Source: Methanobacteriota archaeon
GTDB taxonomy: Archaea > Thermoplasmatota > Thermoplasmata > RBG-16-68-12 > JAJISG01
Reading direction: 5' to 3'
Assembly (NCBI GenBank): GCA_030594205.1
Contig: JAUVFR010000011.1
Location: 1 to 39,218, forward strand
Length of the DNA: 39,218 bases
Positions 23,955-32,491 of this stretch are shown here, in pieces. The position numbers and the translations under genes were made by a program. Numbering within the stretch: the stretch's first letter is position 1; each line of letters opens with the position of its first letter. Below the pieces are notes generated by a model. The model ran no database searches. It saw nothing but the letters and a program-made list of their open reading frames with translations, and had not been told where the DNA came from.

Positions 23955-24481
23955 TCCGCCACCTCCGTGTCCGAGACCACGAGCATGCGCTTCTCAAAGG
24001 TGTCCTCGAAGGCATCTAGGTGGGACCGGATCTCCTTAGTCCGCTTGCGCAATCCCTTTCCTTCTCCCGCCGCGACCTTCAGCTCGGCCGTCTCCTTGGC
24101 GAGCGCCGAGGCGTCGTCGAGGAGGGAGGCGTCGTATTCGTAGAGCCGGTTGATTTCGGCGTCCTCGATGCGGATCGCGGGGGAGATGCCTGAATAGCCA
24201 CCCTCCGCGTGCCTTACTCGGCCTTCCAGCGTCCGGAATCGGTTGAGGAGGCGACCCACCCGGTCGATTTCCTTGTAGTGGTTCTCCTCCACCATCCGTT
24301 CGCGCGCTTCTTCCGTCGTCTCACGGGCCGACTTCAGGCCGTTAGCCATCTGGATGCGAAGCATGTTCTCCGCTTGGCGGAGGTCTTCCCGCCTCCGGTA
24401 TCCCGCGAAGCCTGGAACGTGGAGCTGGATCCTCTTCAGAAGTCCGCGATCCTCTTCGACCCTCTCGCGTAGATCGGACAT
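23951..24481 (-). CDS. Coiled-coil protein, first gene of the SPFH operon
   Basis: A 176-residue, almost entirely helical, highly charged protein (heptad-like patterns through residues 1-100 and 115-165). No catalytic motif is visible. Its position before the SPFH gene with a 4-nt overlap parallels PspA-like coiled-coil partners in bacterial SPFH loci, but the sequence itself is not recognisably PspA. ATG at 24481; CTTATTCG at 24513-24522 may be the promoter. Confidence 0.65.
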   Translation of the reverse strand: MSDLRERVEEDRGLLKRIQLHVPGFAGYRRREDLRQAENMLRIQMANGLKSARETTEEARERMVEENHYKEIDRVGRLLNRFRTLEGRVRHAEGGYSGISPAIRIEDAEINRLYEYDASLLDDASALAKETAELKVAAGEGKGLRKRTKEIRSHLDAFEDTFEKRMLVVSDTEVAE

Positions 24482-24512
24482 CAGAATCCCTGGGTCGCTT
24501 CAACCGGATGTG

Positions 24513-24522
24513 CGAATAAGAA
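24513..24522 (-). promoter_or_regulatory. TATA-like box of the coiled-coil/SPFH operon
   Basis: TTCTTATTCG on the minus strand, 32-41 nt before the ATG at 24481. Confidence 0.35.
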
Positions 24523-24564
24523 GGTTTTGACCTGTTTTGTGGGACGGATAATGTCTCCGTCCGC

Positions 24565-24786
24565 TCACTTGGCGGGTGGAAACGGACTTCCCAAGAACTT
24601 CGTAACAAGGAGGTAGATACCCGCGACGACAACGACCAAGGGCAAGACCACGTCCAGGTTCACCTGGATGACCCTGAGGGCCGCCAGGAGCCAAAGAAGG
24701 CCCACGACCAAAAGGACGATGCCCCAGAAAATGCCGCCCGCTCTCGTGAATATCTCCGTGCTGGACCTCCTTCCTTGGTCGGCCAT
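24565..24786 (-). CDS. Small two-helix membrane protein, LiaI/LiaF-like
   Basis: A 73-residue protein with two hydrophobic helices: GIFWGIVLLVVGLLWLLAAL and VVLPLVVVVAGIYLLVTKF. This spacing and the G-x-x-W/G-x-x-L-L-x-x-G pattern fit the DUF5668-like half of LiaI/LiaF membrane-stress proteins. It is transcribed toward the SPFH operon, which starts 83 nt further on, and GATATGTAGG at 24806-24815 can serve as its TATA box inside the end of the preceding gene. The neighbourhood supports a membrane-stress role. Confidence 0.6.
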   Translation of the reverse strand: MADQGRRSSTEIFTRAGGIFWGIVLLVVGLLWLLAALRVIQVNLDVVLPLVVVVAGIYLLVTKFLGSPFPPAK

Positions 24787-24807
24787 GAGCAGTCGAACGC
24801 GACAACC

Positions 24808-25992
24808 CTACATATCATCGCAGGAGGGCTGTCTTCCGTCTTCCCCTTCGGGGTCCGTTCCCCGGCCGCCCACGGGATGCATCTTCTTCGTCCGATAGCC
24901 GATGATGACCGGGCGATGGCTTCGTTCCACGAACGCGGCATCGAGTTCGGCGTCGCCCGTGTCAGCGCGAAGACGAGGCGTGTTGCGAAGCTTGGCGGGC
25001 GTGGCCACGATGAGCACGTTGGGCAACCCGACCCTCTGGAGAACGGCCGGGCTCAACTGAAGGTTGCCCCGCCCCAGGACGAAGCCCTGTGCCCCGATGG
25101 GGCTTAAGACTAGCTTGGCCCTGGCGTGACTTCTCAGGACACTCAGAATGGCCGCCTCGTTGAGATCGCGGCCGATGACCTCACCGTGAGCGACGGCGTC
25201 AATGCCGAGTAGGGTGGTCTCGAGGCCCAACAACTCGCCCACCGTGTGGGTTGTCCCCCCCGGACCGAACAGAAAAGCCGTGTCGGGCTCCTCTTCCATA
25301 AGCTCGCCTAGGTAATCCGCAATCTCCGAGAGGATGACATCGTCCGTCACCGCGGTCACGAGGAGCTTCCCCATCTGCACGAGGTTGGGTTCCTGAGGGG
25401 TTCGAGCCAGCCCGTGGAGGCGGATCGACCATTCCCCTTTCCGATACCTTTCCTCGTCCAGATCGAGGACCTCCGCCTGACCCAGGGGAAGTTCGCCAAG
25501 CAGGAAGCGGCTCAGGATCAGGCCCGCCGAGCCTGGATTGACCGCGAAGACTGCCGAGTGCATCTTCACGCCCGCGGGGATCCCCAGGAGGGGCACGCGC
25601 TCATCGAGAACGTCCAGGAGATCGCGCGCCGTTCCGTCGCCTCCGCAGAAGAGAAGGATGTCGATGCCCCTCTCCTCCAAGGCGCGAGCTGCCTTCCGCG
25701 TGTCCTCGGCCGTTGTCGACTTGGAGGGTAGGTGGACAGTCTCGCGCCTCAGGGAGTCCCCGAAGAGCCCCGTCAATTCTCCCTCTCCCATAGGGGAACC
25801 GCACGTAAGCCACTCGACGTCGCGAAAGGCCGCCGTGTTCGCGAACGAGGCGAGGGCTTCCGTCGCCCGTCTTGAGGCGACCGGCTCCGCACCCAGGGCG
25901 AGCGCCTCCACCAGAACCCCATCCGTGCCCTTCAGGCCCACCCGACCGCCCATGCCCGCGATCGGGTTGACCAGGAAGCCGACCCGTTTCAC
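24808..25992 (-). CDS. ATP-NAD kinase-like protein, AcoX family
   Basis: A 394-residue protein of the COG3199 type. The N-terminus GFLVNPIAGMGGRVGLKGTDG is the family signature; GGDGTARD at residues 117-124 is the diacylglycerol/NAD kinase phosphate-donor motif. The C-terminal part contains the lobe with LSPIGAQGFVLGRGNLQLSP. AcoX relatives accompany acetoin and 2-oxoacid dehydrogenase operons, and here the gene directly follows lipB, 56 nt on. The true substrate is unknown; NAD phosphorylation is possible but unproven for this subfamily. GTG start at 25992, with TTCAAATACG 22-30 nt upstream as a separate leaderless promoter. Confidence 0.8.
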   Translation of the reverse strand: MKRVGFLVNPIAGMGGRVGLKGTDGVLVEALALGAEPVASRRATEALASFANTAAFRDVEWLTCGSPMGEGELTGLFGDSLRRETVHLPSKSTTAEDTRKAARALEERGIDILLFCGGDGTARDLLDVLDERVPLLGIPAGVKMHSAVFAVNPGSAGLILSRFLLGELPLGQAEVLDLDEERYRKGEWSIRLHGLARTPQEPNLVQMGKLLVTAVTDDVILSEIADYLGELMEEEPDTAFLFGPGGTTHTVGELLGLETTLLGIDAVAHGEVIGRDLNEAAILSVLRSHARAKLVLSPIGAQGFVLGRGNLQLSPAVLQRVGLPNVLIVATPAKLRNTPRLRADTGDAELDAAFVERSHRPVIIGYRTKKMHPVGGRGTDPEGEDGRQPSCDDM

Positions 25993-26013
25993 GAGAGCTC
26001 ATCCTGGGGCGGC

Positions 26014-26022
26014 GTATTTGAA
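26014..26022 (-). promoter_or_regulatory. TATA box of the AcoX-like gene
   Basis: TTCAAATAC on the minus strand, 22-30 nt before the GTG at 25992, in the short gap after lipB. Confidence 0.4.
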
Positions 26023-26048
26023 GGTAGCCAGAGGGGGCCGGTCTTCGC

Positions 26049-26708
26049 CTAGGAGCGGAGCAGGTTCGTCCGAGGCCTCGGCGAATGAATCAGGTCCCGG
26101 TCGAGAACTTCACCGAAGTGTCGGATAAGGGAAGGCTTGACGGCCTCCACATCAACATGCCGGCCGAGCAGGTCCGTCATGGAGGACAGGGTCGAACCGT
26201 CCAGGCCGCAGGGGGAGATGTGAAGGAAGGGCTCGAGATCGTTGTTCACGTTCAGAGCGAAACCATGGTACGTCACGTGATGCTTGATGGCGACGCCGAT
26301 GGAGGCGAGCTTCTTCCGCCCGACCCACAGCCCCGCGTGAATCCCCCGTTCCCCGGCGATGCCCACGTCTGCCACGGTTCGAATCAAGACCTCCTCCAGC
26401 GACAAGATGAAGCCCTTGATCCCAAGCTTTCCCTTGGGCAGGGCCATGATGGGATAGCCCACGAGCTGGCCCGGCCCGTGATAGGTCGCCTCGCCGCCTC
26501 GCTCCACCTGGTACACCGGGAGGTCGGAGTCTTCGACGTCTGCCTCCCCGCCCCGACGACCCACCGTATAGACGGCGGGATGCTCGACGAGGAGGAGGGT
26601 GTCGGGTGCCCGGCCCTCCAGTCGCTGGGCTACGAGGCGCTTCTGCAGCTCCCACGTCTCCCTGTAATCCTGGGTGCCCAGGTCCAGAACCGCACACTGT
26701 TCCGTCAT
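26049..26708 (-). CDS. lipB: Octanoyltransferase LipB
   Basis: Transfers an octanoyl group onto the lipoyl-domain lysine, before sulfur insertion by LipA. The 219 residues match LipB well: VEHPAVYTVGRRG, VERGGEATYHGPGQLVGYPI, then RKKLASIGVAI with Lys133, and HISPCGL with Cys167, aligning with the catalytic Lys135 and Cys169 of the Escherichia coli enzyme. Its ATG overlaps the stop of the E3 gene (ATGA), so it is the last cistron of the lipoate-dehydrogenase operon. Archaea lack the usual octanoyl-ACP, so the acyl donor is an open question. Confidence 0.94.
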   Translation of the reverse strand: MTEQCAVLDLGTQDYRETWELQKRLVAQRLEGRAPDTLLLVEHPAVYTVGRRGGEADVEDSDLPVYQVERGGEATYHGPGQLVGYPIMALPKGKLGIKGFILSLEEVLIRTVADVGIAGERGIHAGLWVGRKKLASIGVAIKHHVTYHGFALNVNNDLEPFLHISPCGLDGSTLSSMTDLLGRHVDVEAVKPSLIRHFGEVLDRDLIHSPRPRTNLLRS

Positions 26709-28105
26709 TTCTTCGGCAGGTGAATGGCCCGCCCCTCCACATCTTCCGCCGCCCCCATCAGGCTCTCGGGGAGGGTGGGATGCGGGTGGACGGTCAAGGC
26801 GATGTCCTCCGCCACGGCCCCCATTTCGATGGCGAGGGCGGCCTCGCTGATCAGGTCTGAGGCGTGGGGGCCGACGATCTCCACGCCAAGGACGAGCCCC
26901 GTGTCCTCCTCCGCGATGACCTTGACAAAGCCATTCGCCTCGCCCGCGGTCAGGGCCCGGCCGGAGGCAAGAAAGGGGAATTTCCCGACCTGGATGGGAA
27001 TCCCCTCCGCTTTCGCGCCGTCTTCCGAGAGTCCGACCGTAGCGATCTCGGGGTCCGTGAAAATGGCGGCGGGCATGGCTCGGTAGTCCGCCTCGCTCGG
27101 CAGGCCGGCGATCACCTCGGCCGCCACGATGCCCTCCTTGGACGCCTTGTGGGCGAGGAACGGCACGCCGACGACGTCGCCGATGGCGTAGATGCCTCGC
27201 ACGTTCGTCTCCATGCGTCTGTTCACCCGGATGAACCCGGTCTCGTCTTGCTCGACTCCCGTCTTCTCGATCGCCAAGCCTCCCAGGCGGGGGCGGCGGC
27301 CGGCAGAGATGAGAAGCACCTCGCTCTTCAGGCTCTCCTTCCCCTTCGGAGTCTCCACCTCGAGGGTCAAGCCCTCCTTCGTCTTCTTCAGCTTGGTCGC
27401 CCTGGACTTCAGGTAGAATGGGACGCCAAGCCGCTTCAGGGACCTTTCGACGACGCTAACGAGGTCTTTGGACAAGCCGGGTAGGAGTTGGTCCAGGAGT
27501 TCGACCACGACCACTTGGGTGCCCAGCTTGGCGTACATCGTCCCCACTTCGAGTCCGGTGATGCCGCCACCGATGACGGTCATGCTCGCGGGGAGCTTGG
27601 GCAGCTCGAGGGCCTCCTTCGCGAAGAGGACCTGCTTCCCGTCCCAGTCGAGACCCTTCAAAGGGATCGCCTCGGAGCCGGTGGCAATGATGACGTCCTG
27701 CGGTTCCACCCACTCCTCCGCGTCCTTGCTCGTGACCTTCAGGCGAGAACGCGACTCGAACGTGGCCTCCCCATAGAGGACCTCCGCCCCTGCGGCCTGG
27801 GTCAGGCGCTCGACGCCCTTCACAAGGCGGTCCACGACCCCCTGCTTCCAGGTCTGAAGCTTCTTGACGTCCACGTCGAGGCCCTTGATCTTGACCCCCA
27901 TCCGCTCCGCCTGCTGGACCTTACGGACGAGATTGCCGACCGAGATGAGAGCCTTGGAGGGAATGCAGCCGTAGTTGAGGCACTCGCCTCCGAGGCGGTC
28001 GCGCTCCACGAGGAGCGTCTCGATCCCCAACTGACCCAGCCGGATCGCGGCGACGTACCCTCCCGGCCCCGCCCCGATGACGACCGCTTTCACCTTACGG
28101 GCCAT
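26705..28105 (-). CDS. lpdA: Dihydrolipoamide dehydrogenase (E3)
   Basis: FAD enzyme that re-oxidises dihydrolipoyl groups of E2 with NAD+. The 466 residues contain the FAD motif VIGAGPGGYVAAIRLGQLG, the redox pair Cys42 and Cys47 in GGECLNYGCIPSK, the NAD Rossmann motif IGGGITGLEVG, the second FAD block YAIGDVVG, and the C-terminal HPHPTLPESL with the catalytic histidine. It overlaps the E2 gene by 11 nt and lipB by 4 nt. Confidence 0.96.
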   Translation of the reverse strand: MARKVKAVVIGAGPGGYVAAIRLGQLGIETLLVERDRLGGECLNYGCIPSKALISVGNLVRKVQQAERMGVKIKGLDVDVKKLQTWKQGVVDRLVKGVERLTQAAGAEVLYGEATFESRSRLKVTSKDAEEWVEPQDVIIATGSEAIPLKGLDWDGKQVLFAKEALELPKLPASMTVIGGGITGLEVGTMYAKLGTQVVVVELLDQLLPGLSKDLVSVVERSLKRLGVPFYLKSRATKLKKTKEGLTLEVETPKGKESLKSEVLLISAGRRPRLGGLAIEKTGVEQDETGFIRVNRRMETNVRGIYAIGDVVGVPFLAHKASKEGIVAAEVIAGLPSEADYRAMPAAIFTDPEIATVGLSEDGAKAEGIPIQVGKFPFLASGRALTAGEANGFVKVIAEEDTGLVLGVEIVGPHASDLISEAALAIEMGAVAEDIALTVHPHPTLPESLMGAAEDVEGRAIHLPKK

Positions 28106-29492
28106 TCCCCTCCGCTTCCAGGAGGTGGAGGAGGAGGACCCCGGGATCTTCGAGGTAGCGGACCAAGGACTGGGTGAAGGCCGCGCCCACGTGTCCGTCG
28201 ATGATCCTGTGGTCGAAAGACACGCTCACGTTCATCATCTCCCGGATGACTACCTGGCCGTCCTGGACCATGGGTCGTTTGGCGATCTTGTGAACGCCCA
28301 GGATGGCGAGCTGGGGGTGATGGATGATGGGCGTCGCCAGGACGCCTCCGATGACCCCCAGGCTGGTGACGGTGAATGTGGGGTCGTGAACATCCTCCAG
28401 CGTCAGCTTGCCCGCCCGGGCCTTCTCGGAGAGGGCGTCCACCTCCCTGGCCACCGTGAGAATGGACTTCTGATCCACGTCCTTGACGACGGGAGCGAGA
28501 AGGCCGGCATCCGTTGCCGTGGCCACGCCGATGTTGTAGTACCGCTTGATGAGAACCTCCTCGTTCTCCCAATCCACCGTGGCGTTGAGCGTGGGATTCT
28601 CCTTCAGGGCCGCGACCAGGGCCTTCAGGATGAAGGGGAGGTAGGTGAGCCTGACCCCTCGCTCCTCCGCCCAGGCCTTCACGCGCTTCCGGAGGGACAC
28701 GAGTGCCGTGACATCCACCTCCTCCACGTACGTGAAGTGGGCGGCCGTGTTCTTCGACTGCAGCATCCGTTCCGATATGGTCCGGCGAATGCCTCGAACC
28801 TTCATCCGTTCGATGAGTTCTTCCGGGGGCGCCGGGCCGGCCTCCACGACGGGCAACGGCTCGACTGGCGGTTCCTCCGCCGGGACCTCCTCAACGGGTG
28901 CTTCTTCCGGGGGCGCCTCCTCCGGGGGTGCCTCTTCGACGGGAGCCTCCTCGACGACCTCGGCCTTGGCCGGGGGGGCTCCTTCCGCAAACGCGCGGAC
29001 GTCCACCTCGATAATCCGTCCCCGGGGCCCTGTTCCCTTTACGCCTTGAAGCTCGATATCCAGCTCGCGAGCCAACTTCCGAACCGCCGGGGTGGCTAGG
29101 ATCTTCCCGGAGGGCGCCGGCTCTCCCGCAGACTCCTCTTCCGCTTTCGCCTCCTTGTCCTCCTTCTCCTCCTCAGGCGGTTTCTCTTCCACGGGCGGTT
29201 CCTCCTCCTTCGCCTTGCCCTTGCTCTTGCCTTTGCTCTTCTTGCCCTTCTCTCCCTTCTCGCCGATCACGACGATGGAGGTACCCACCTCGACGACGTC
29301 CCCCTCTGCCGCGAGGAGTTCCAGCACGGTCCCGGCATAGGGGCTGGGGATCTCGACGTTCACCTTCTCCGTCAGGACCTCCACGAGGGGGTCGTTCTCC
29401 TTGATCGCCTGGCCCTCTTCGACCAGCCACTTGCCGATCTCGCCTTCGGTCAGGCCCTCGCCGATATCCGGCATCTTGAATTCTTGCGCCAT
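28095..29492 (-). CDS. Dihydrolipoamide acyltransferase (E2) of a 2-oxoacid dehydrogenase complex
   Basis: Core enzyme that carries the acyl group on lipoate and passes it to CoA. The order in its 465 residues is: one lipoyl domain (1-78) with Lys43 in LTEKVNVEIPS; a Lys/Glu-rich linker (about 83-125); the E1/E3-binding domain (about 130-170, ATPAVRKLARELDI...GTGPRGRI); a repetitive proline/alanine/glutamate linker (about 178-215); and the catalytic domain ending with SFDHRIIDG, where His428 and Asp432 are the active-site pair. The acyl specificity (acetyl, branched-chain or other) cannot be read from sequence; Thermoplasma homologues prefer branched-chain 2-oxoacids. Confidence 0.94.
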   Translation of the reverse strand: MAQEFKMPDIGEGLTEGEIGKWLVEEGQAIKENDPLVEVLTEKVNVEIPSPYAGTVLELLAAEGDVVEVGTSIVVIGEKGEKGKKSKGKSKGKAKEEEPPVEEKPPEEEKEDKEAKAEEESAGEPAPSGKILATPAVRKLARELDIELQGVKGTGPRGRIIEVDVRAFAEGAPPAKAEVVEEAPVEEAPPEEAPPEEAPVEEVPAEEPPVEPLPVVEAGPAPPEELIERMKVRGIRRTISERMLQSKNTAAHFTYVEEVDVTALVSLRKRVKAWAEERGVRLTYLPFILKALVAALKENPTLNATVDWENEEVLIKRYYNIGVATATDAGLLAPVVKDVDQKSILTVAREVDALSEKARAGKLTLEDVHDPTFTVTSLGVIGGVLATPIIHHPQLAILGVHKIAKRPMVQDGQVVIREMMNVSVSFDHRIIDGHVGAAFTQSLVRYLEDPGVLLLHLLEAEGNGP

Positions 29493-29503
29493 AGTGTGTC
29501 CTC

Positions 29504-30478
29504 TCAGAAGCTGTAGACTTTCTCGACCGCGTCCAGGATCCGGCCGGCGTCGGGCAAATAGAGGTTCTCGTGCGTGTATGGGAAGGGCGTGTCCAGGCCC
29601 GCCACGCGGAGGATGGGGGCCTCCAGGGACTCGATGGCCTTCTCCGCCAAGATGGCCGCAATCTCCGCGCCGTACCCCAGGAATTTCGTGGCCTCATAGA
29701 CGATGACAACCCGGCCGGTCTTCCGGACCGAATCCAACACGGCGTCGATATCGAGGGGAACCAGGGTCCGCAGGTCCACGACCTCGCAGGAGATGCCGAC
29801 CTCCTCCGCTTGCTCCGCCGCCCCGGTGCACTGCGAAATCATGGCTCCGTAGGCGAAGATGGAGACGTCCGCCCCTTCACGGACGACCTTCGCCTCCCCC
29901 AACGGAATGGTGAACTCCCCTTCGGGAACCTCCTCCCGTCCCGCGCGGTAGATTCGTTTGGGCTCGAGGAAGAGGACGGGATCGGGATCCCGGATGGAGG
30001 AGAGGAGCAGCCCCTTGGTGTCGTACGGCGCCGACGGGATGACCACCTTCAAGCCGGGGGTATGGGCGAAGTAGGTCTCCGTGGATTGGGAGTGATAGTG
30101 CCCCCCCTTGATGCCGCCTCCGTAGGGAGAGCGAATCGTGATCTGGCAGGGATACTCCCCGCCCGACCGATAGCGAAATTTGGCCGCCTCGCTCACAATC
30201 TGGTCGAAGGCGGGGTAGATGAAATCTAGAAACTGGATCTCCGGCACCGGACGGAGGCCGTAGAAGGCCATGCCGATGGAGGCCCCGATGATCCCGGACT
30301 CCGCCAGCGGTGTGTCGATGACACGGTCGGGGCCGAACTCTTCGAAGAGGCCCTCCGTACAGCGGAACACCCCGCCGTTCTTTCCGATGTCCTCTCCGAG
30401 GAGGATGACACGGTCGTCCCGTTGCATCTCCTCGAGCAGGGCACTGTTCACCGCCTGGACGATGTTCATCTCGGGCAT
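29504..30478 (-). CDS. 2-oxoacid dehydrogenase E1 component, beta subunit
   Basis: Second half of the thiamine-diphosphate-dependent decarboxylase. The 324 residues show the standard blocks: VILLGEDIGKNGGVFRCTEGL, DTPLAESGIIGASIGMAFYGLRPVPEIQF, SPYGGGIKGGHYHSQSTE, and VVDLRTLVPLDIDAV. The glutamate in GEDIGKNGG is near the cofactor-activating position. The ATG directly abuts the stop of the alpha-subunit gene. It most resembles the branched-chain/pyruvate group of E1beta. Confidence 0.94.
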   Translation of the reverse strand: MPEMNIVQAVNSALLEEMQRDDRVILLGEDIGKNGGVFRCTEGLFEEFGPDRVIDTPLAESGIIGASIGMAFYGLRPVPEIQFLDFIYPAFDQIVSEAAKFRYRSGGEYPCQITIRSPYGGGIKGGHYHSQSTETYFAHTPGLKVVIPSAPYDTKGLLLSSIRDPDPVLFLEPKRIYRAGREEVPEGEFTIPLGEAKVVREGADVSIFAYGAMISQCTGAAEQAEEVGISCEVVDLRTLVPLDIDAVLDSVRKTGRVVIVYEATKFLGYGAEIAAILAEKAIESLEAPILRVAGLDTPFPYTHENLYLPDAGRILDAVEKVYSF

Positions 30479-31555
30479 CTAGGATTTCTCCAGGTACTCC
30501 AGGAAGGCTTCCTTCGCCTCCTTGATGTGCCAGGGCATCTCCGCGTAGACGTCATCAAAGAGGGTCGCGGGGGACGGCAGGCCCCGCTTCTCGGCCCGGA
30601 CCACCGCCTCCTCGACCTGCGCCTCCGCCTCCTGCCGGATCTCGACCTCCATCTCCTCGTTCCAGATGCCCTTCTCCTTCAAGTAACGCTGGAACCGAAC
30701 AATCGGATCCTTCTTCCGCCATTTCTCGACTTCCGCCTCGTCCCGATAGCGCGTGGGGTCGTCCGAGCTAGTGTGCGGCCCCATGCGGTACGTCACGGCC
30801 TCGATGAGGGTTGGCCCCCCACCGAACCGGGCCTTATCGATGGCCTCTTTGGAGGCTTGATACACGGCCAACACGTCGTTGCCGTCGACGCGGACCCCCT
30901 CGAAACCGTACGCCTGAGCTTTGATCGCGACCTCGTTCGTGCCGGTCTGGTTGCCGAAGGGTACGGAGATGGCCCATTGGTTGTTCTTACACACGAAGAC
31001 CGTGTTCGCCTGGAACAAGCCGGCGAAGTTCATGGCCGCATGGAAATCCCCTTGCGAGGTCGCCCCGTCTCCGAAGTAGCCGAGGGCGACGACGTTGTCC
31101 CCCCGTATGCGGGCGGCCCATCCAAGGCCGACGGCAATGGGGATCTGGGTGCCCACGGGACTCGACGTTGGGACGAAGTGTGCGGCGCGGCTCGTGAAGT
31201 GATTGGGCATCTGTCGGCCCTTGGCGGTGTCCTCCTCGTTCCCGTAGAGCTGGGCCATGATTCCAGCCATGGGGATCCCCCGAAGCAGCGCCGCGCCCTG
31301 CTCCCGGTATGCGGGGACGATCCAGTCCCGCGGCTCGAGTGGGAAGCTGCTCCCAATCTGGACGGCCTCCTCGCCACTGCTGGGGACATAGAAGCCGATC
31401 CGACCCTGACGCTGGAGGGCCATGCCTCGCGTGTCCAGGGCGCGAGTGAGCATCATGTAGCGGTACATCTTAAGAAGTTCCTCCTCGGAGAGGGGTGGCT
31501 CGTCCTTCTCCTTGTACTTCCCGTCCGGGCTGACCACCCGTAGCAGCTTCGTCAT
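30479..31555 (-). CDS. 2-oxoacid dehydrogenase E1 component, alpha subunit
   Basis: Binds thiamine diphosphate through GDGATSQGDFHAAMNFAG...NNQWAIS, the GDG(x)nNN motif, at residues about 160-195. Also seen are RQGRIGFYVPSSGEEAVQIG and the phosphorylation-loop-like YRMGPHTSSDDPTRYR. 358 residues is full length. The gene begins 3 nt after lipA and ends at the E1beta start, so lipoylation and complex synthesis are transcriptionally linked. Confidence 0.94.
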   Translation of the reverse strand: MTKLLRVVSPDGKYKEKDEPPLSEEELLKMYRYMMLTRALDTRGMALQRQGRIGFYVPSSGEEAVQIGSSFPLEPRDWIVPAYREQGAALLRGIPMAGIMAQLYGNEEDTAKGRQMPNHFTSRAAHFVPTSSPVGTQIPIAVGLGWAARIRGDNVVALGYFGDGATSQGDFHAAMNFAGLFQANTVFVCKNNQWAISVPFGNQTGTNEVAIKAQAYGFEGVRVDGNDVLAVYQASKEAIDKARFGGGPTLIEAVTYRMGPHTSSDDPTRYRDEAEVEKWRKKDPIVRFQRYLKEKGIWNEEMEVEIRQEAEAQVEEAVVRAEKRGLPSPATLFDDVYAEMPWHIKEAKEAFLEYLEKS

Positions 31556-31558
31556 CCC

Positions 31559-32458
31559 TCATCCTCCCACGGGAACCGGGGCCACTTGGCCTCGCAGGAT
31601 GCCCTCCATGAAGAACTCGCTTGCGCGGTAGGAGCTCCGCACGAGGGGGCCAGCGGCCACGTACAGGAATCCCATCGCACGCGCCTCACCCCGGAAGAAC
31701 GCAAACTCCCCCGGGGGAACGTAACGGGTCATTTCGATATGTCGCGCACTCGGTCGCAGATACTGCCCCAAAGTGAGAATGTCCACACCCGCCTCACGCA
31801 AGTCGCGCATCGCCTGCAGCACCTCGTCCTGTCGCTCCCCCAATCCGAGCATGAGGGAGGACTTGGTATGGATGGACGGGCGGATCGCCTTGGCGGTGCG
31901 GAGGACGTGGAGGGTCTGCTCGTATCCGGCCCGCATATCGCGGATCGGGTGCGTCAGCCTCTCGACCGTCTCTTGGTTCTGGGCGAACACCTCAGGGCCT
32001 GCATCCAGGACGGTGCGGATGGCCTCCGGGTCCCCCTGGAGGTCCGGGACAAGGGCCTCCACGCGAATGGCAGAATCGCGGGCCTTGATGGCCCGAATCG
32101 TCGCGGCAAAGTGGGCCGCCCCCCCGTCCAGAAGGTCATCCCGATCCACGGAGGTGAGAACGACGTAGCGCCACCCGGAGCGCGCTACGGTGTCGGCCAC
32201 CTTCGCAGGCTCAAAGGGGTCCAAAACGCCCCTGGGATTCCCCGTCTTCACGGCACAGAAGCGGCACCCGCGGGTGCAGGTGTCTCCCATGAGCATGATC
32301 GTGGCGGTGCCCCCGCCCCAACACTCTCCGATGTTGGGGCAATGCGCCTCCTCGCATACCGTGTGAAGGTCTCCGTCGCGAAGAAGCGATTTCAGACCGC
32401 GATACTTCGCTCCCCCGGGAAGTCTAACCCGGAGCCAGTCCGGCTTCTGGGAGAGCAT
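31559..32458 (-). CDS. lipA: Lipoyl synthase LipA
   Basis: Radical-SAM enzyme that inserts two sulfurs into octanoyl-lysine of E2. The auxiliary 4Fe-4S cluster ligands are Cys35, Cys40 and Cys46 ([12 protein letters not shown]); the radical-SAM cluster ligands are Cys61, Cys65 and Cys68 (CTRGCRFC). The C-terminal [10 protein letters not shown] supplies the conserved serine of the auxiliary cluster. 299 residues is typical. It is the first gene of the operon lipA-E1alpha-E1beta-E2-E3-lipB. The ATG at 32458 lies 23-30 nt after a TATA box. Confidence 0.96.
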   Translation of the reverse strand: MLSQKPDWLRVRLPGGAKYRGLKSLLRDGDLHTVCEEAHCPNIGECWGGGTATIMLMGDTCTRGCRFCAVKTGNPRGVLDPFEPAKVADTVARSGWRYVVLTSVDRDDLLDGGAAHFAATIRAIKARDSAIRVEALVPDLQGDPEAIRTVLDAGPEVFAQNQETVERLTHPIRDMRAGYEQTLHVLRTAKAIRPSIHTKSSLMLGLGERQDEVLQAMRDLREAGVDILTLGQYLRPSARHIEMTRYVPPGEFAFFRGEARAMGFLYVAAGPLVRSSYRASEFFMEGILRGQVAPVPVGG

Positions 32459-32480
32459 CCGCGCGTCGCTACGGGGTGTC

Positions 32481-32488
32481 CCTTAAAG
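32481..32488 (-). promoter_or_regulatory. TATA box of the lipoate/2-oxoacid dehydrogenase operon
   Basis: CTTTAAGG on the minus strand, 23-30 nt before lipA. The operon mRNA should be leaderless and more than 6 kb long. Confidence 0.55.
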
Positions 32489-32491
32489 AAG

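Noticed and set aside
28880-28960. Short tandem repeat coding for proline/alanine/glutamate
   Set aside because: It is the flexible linker of the E2 protein, normal for the family, not a separate repeat element.
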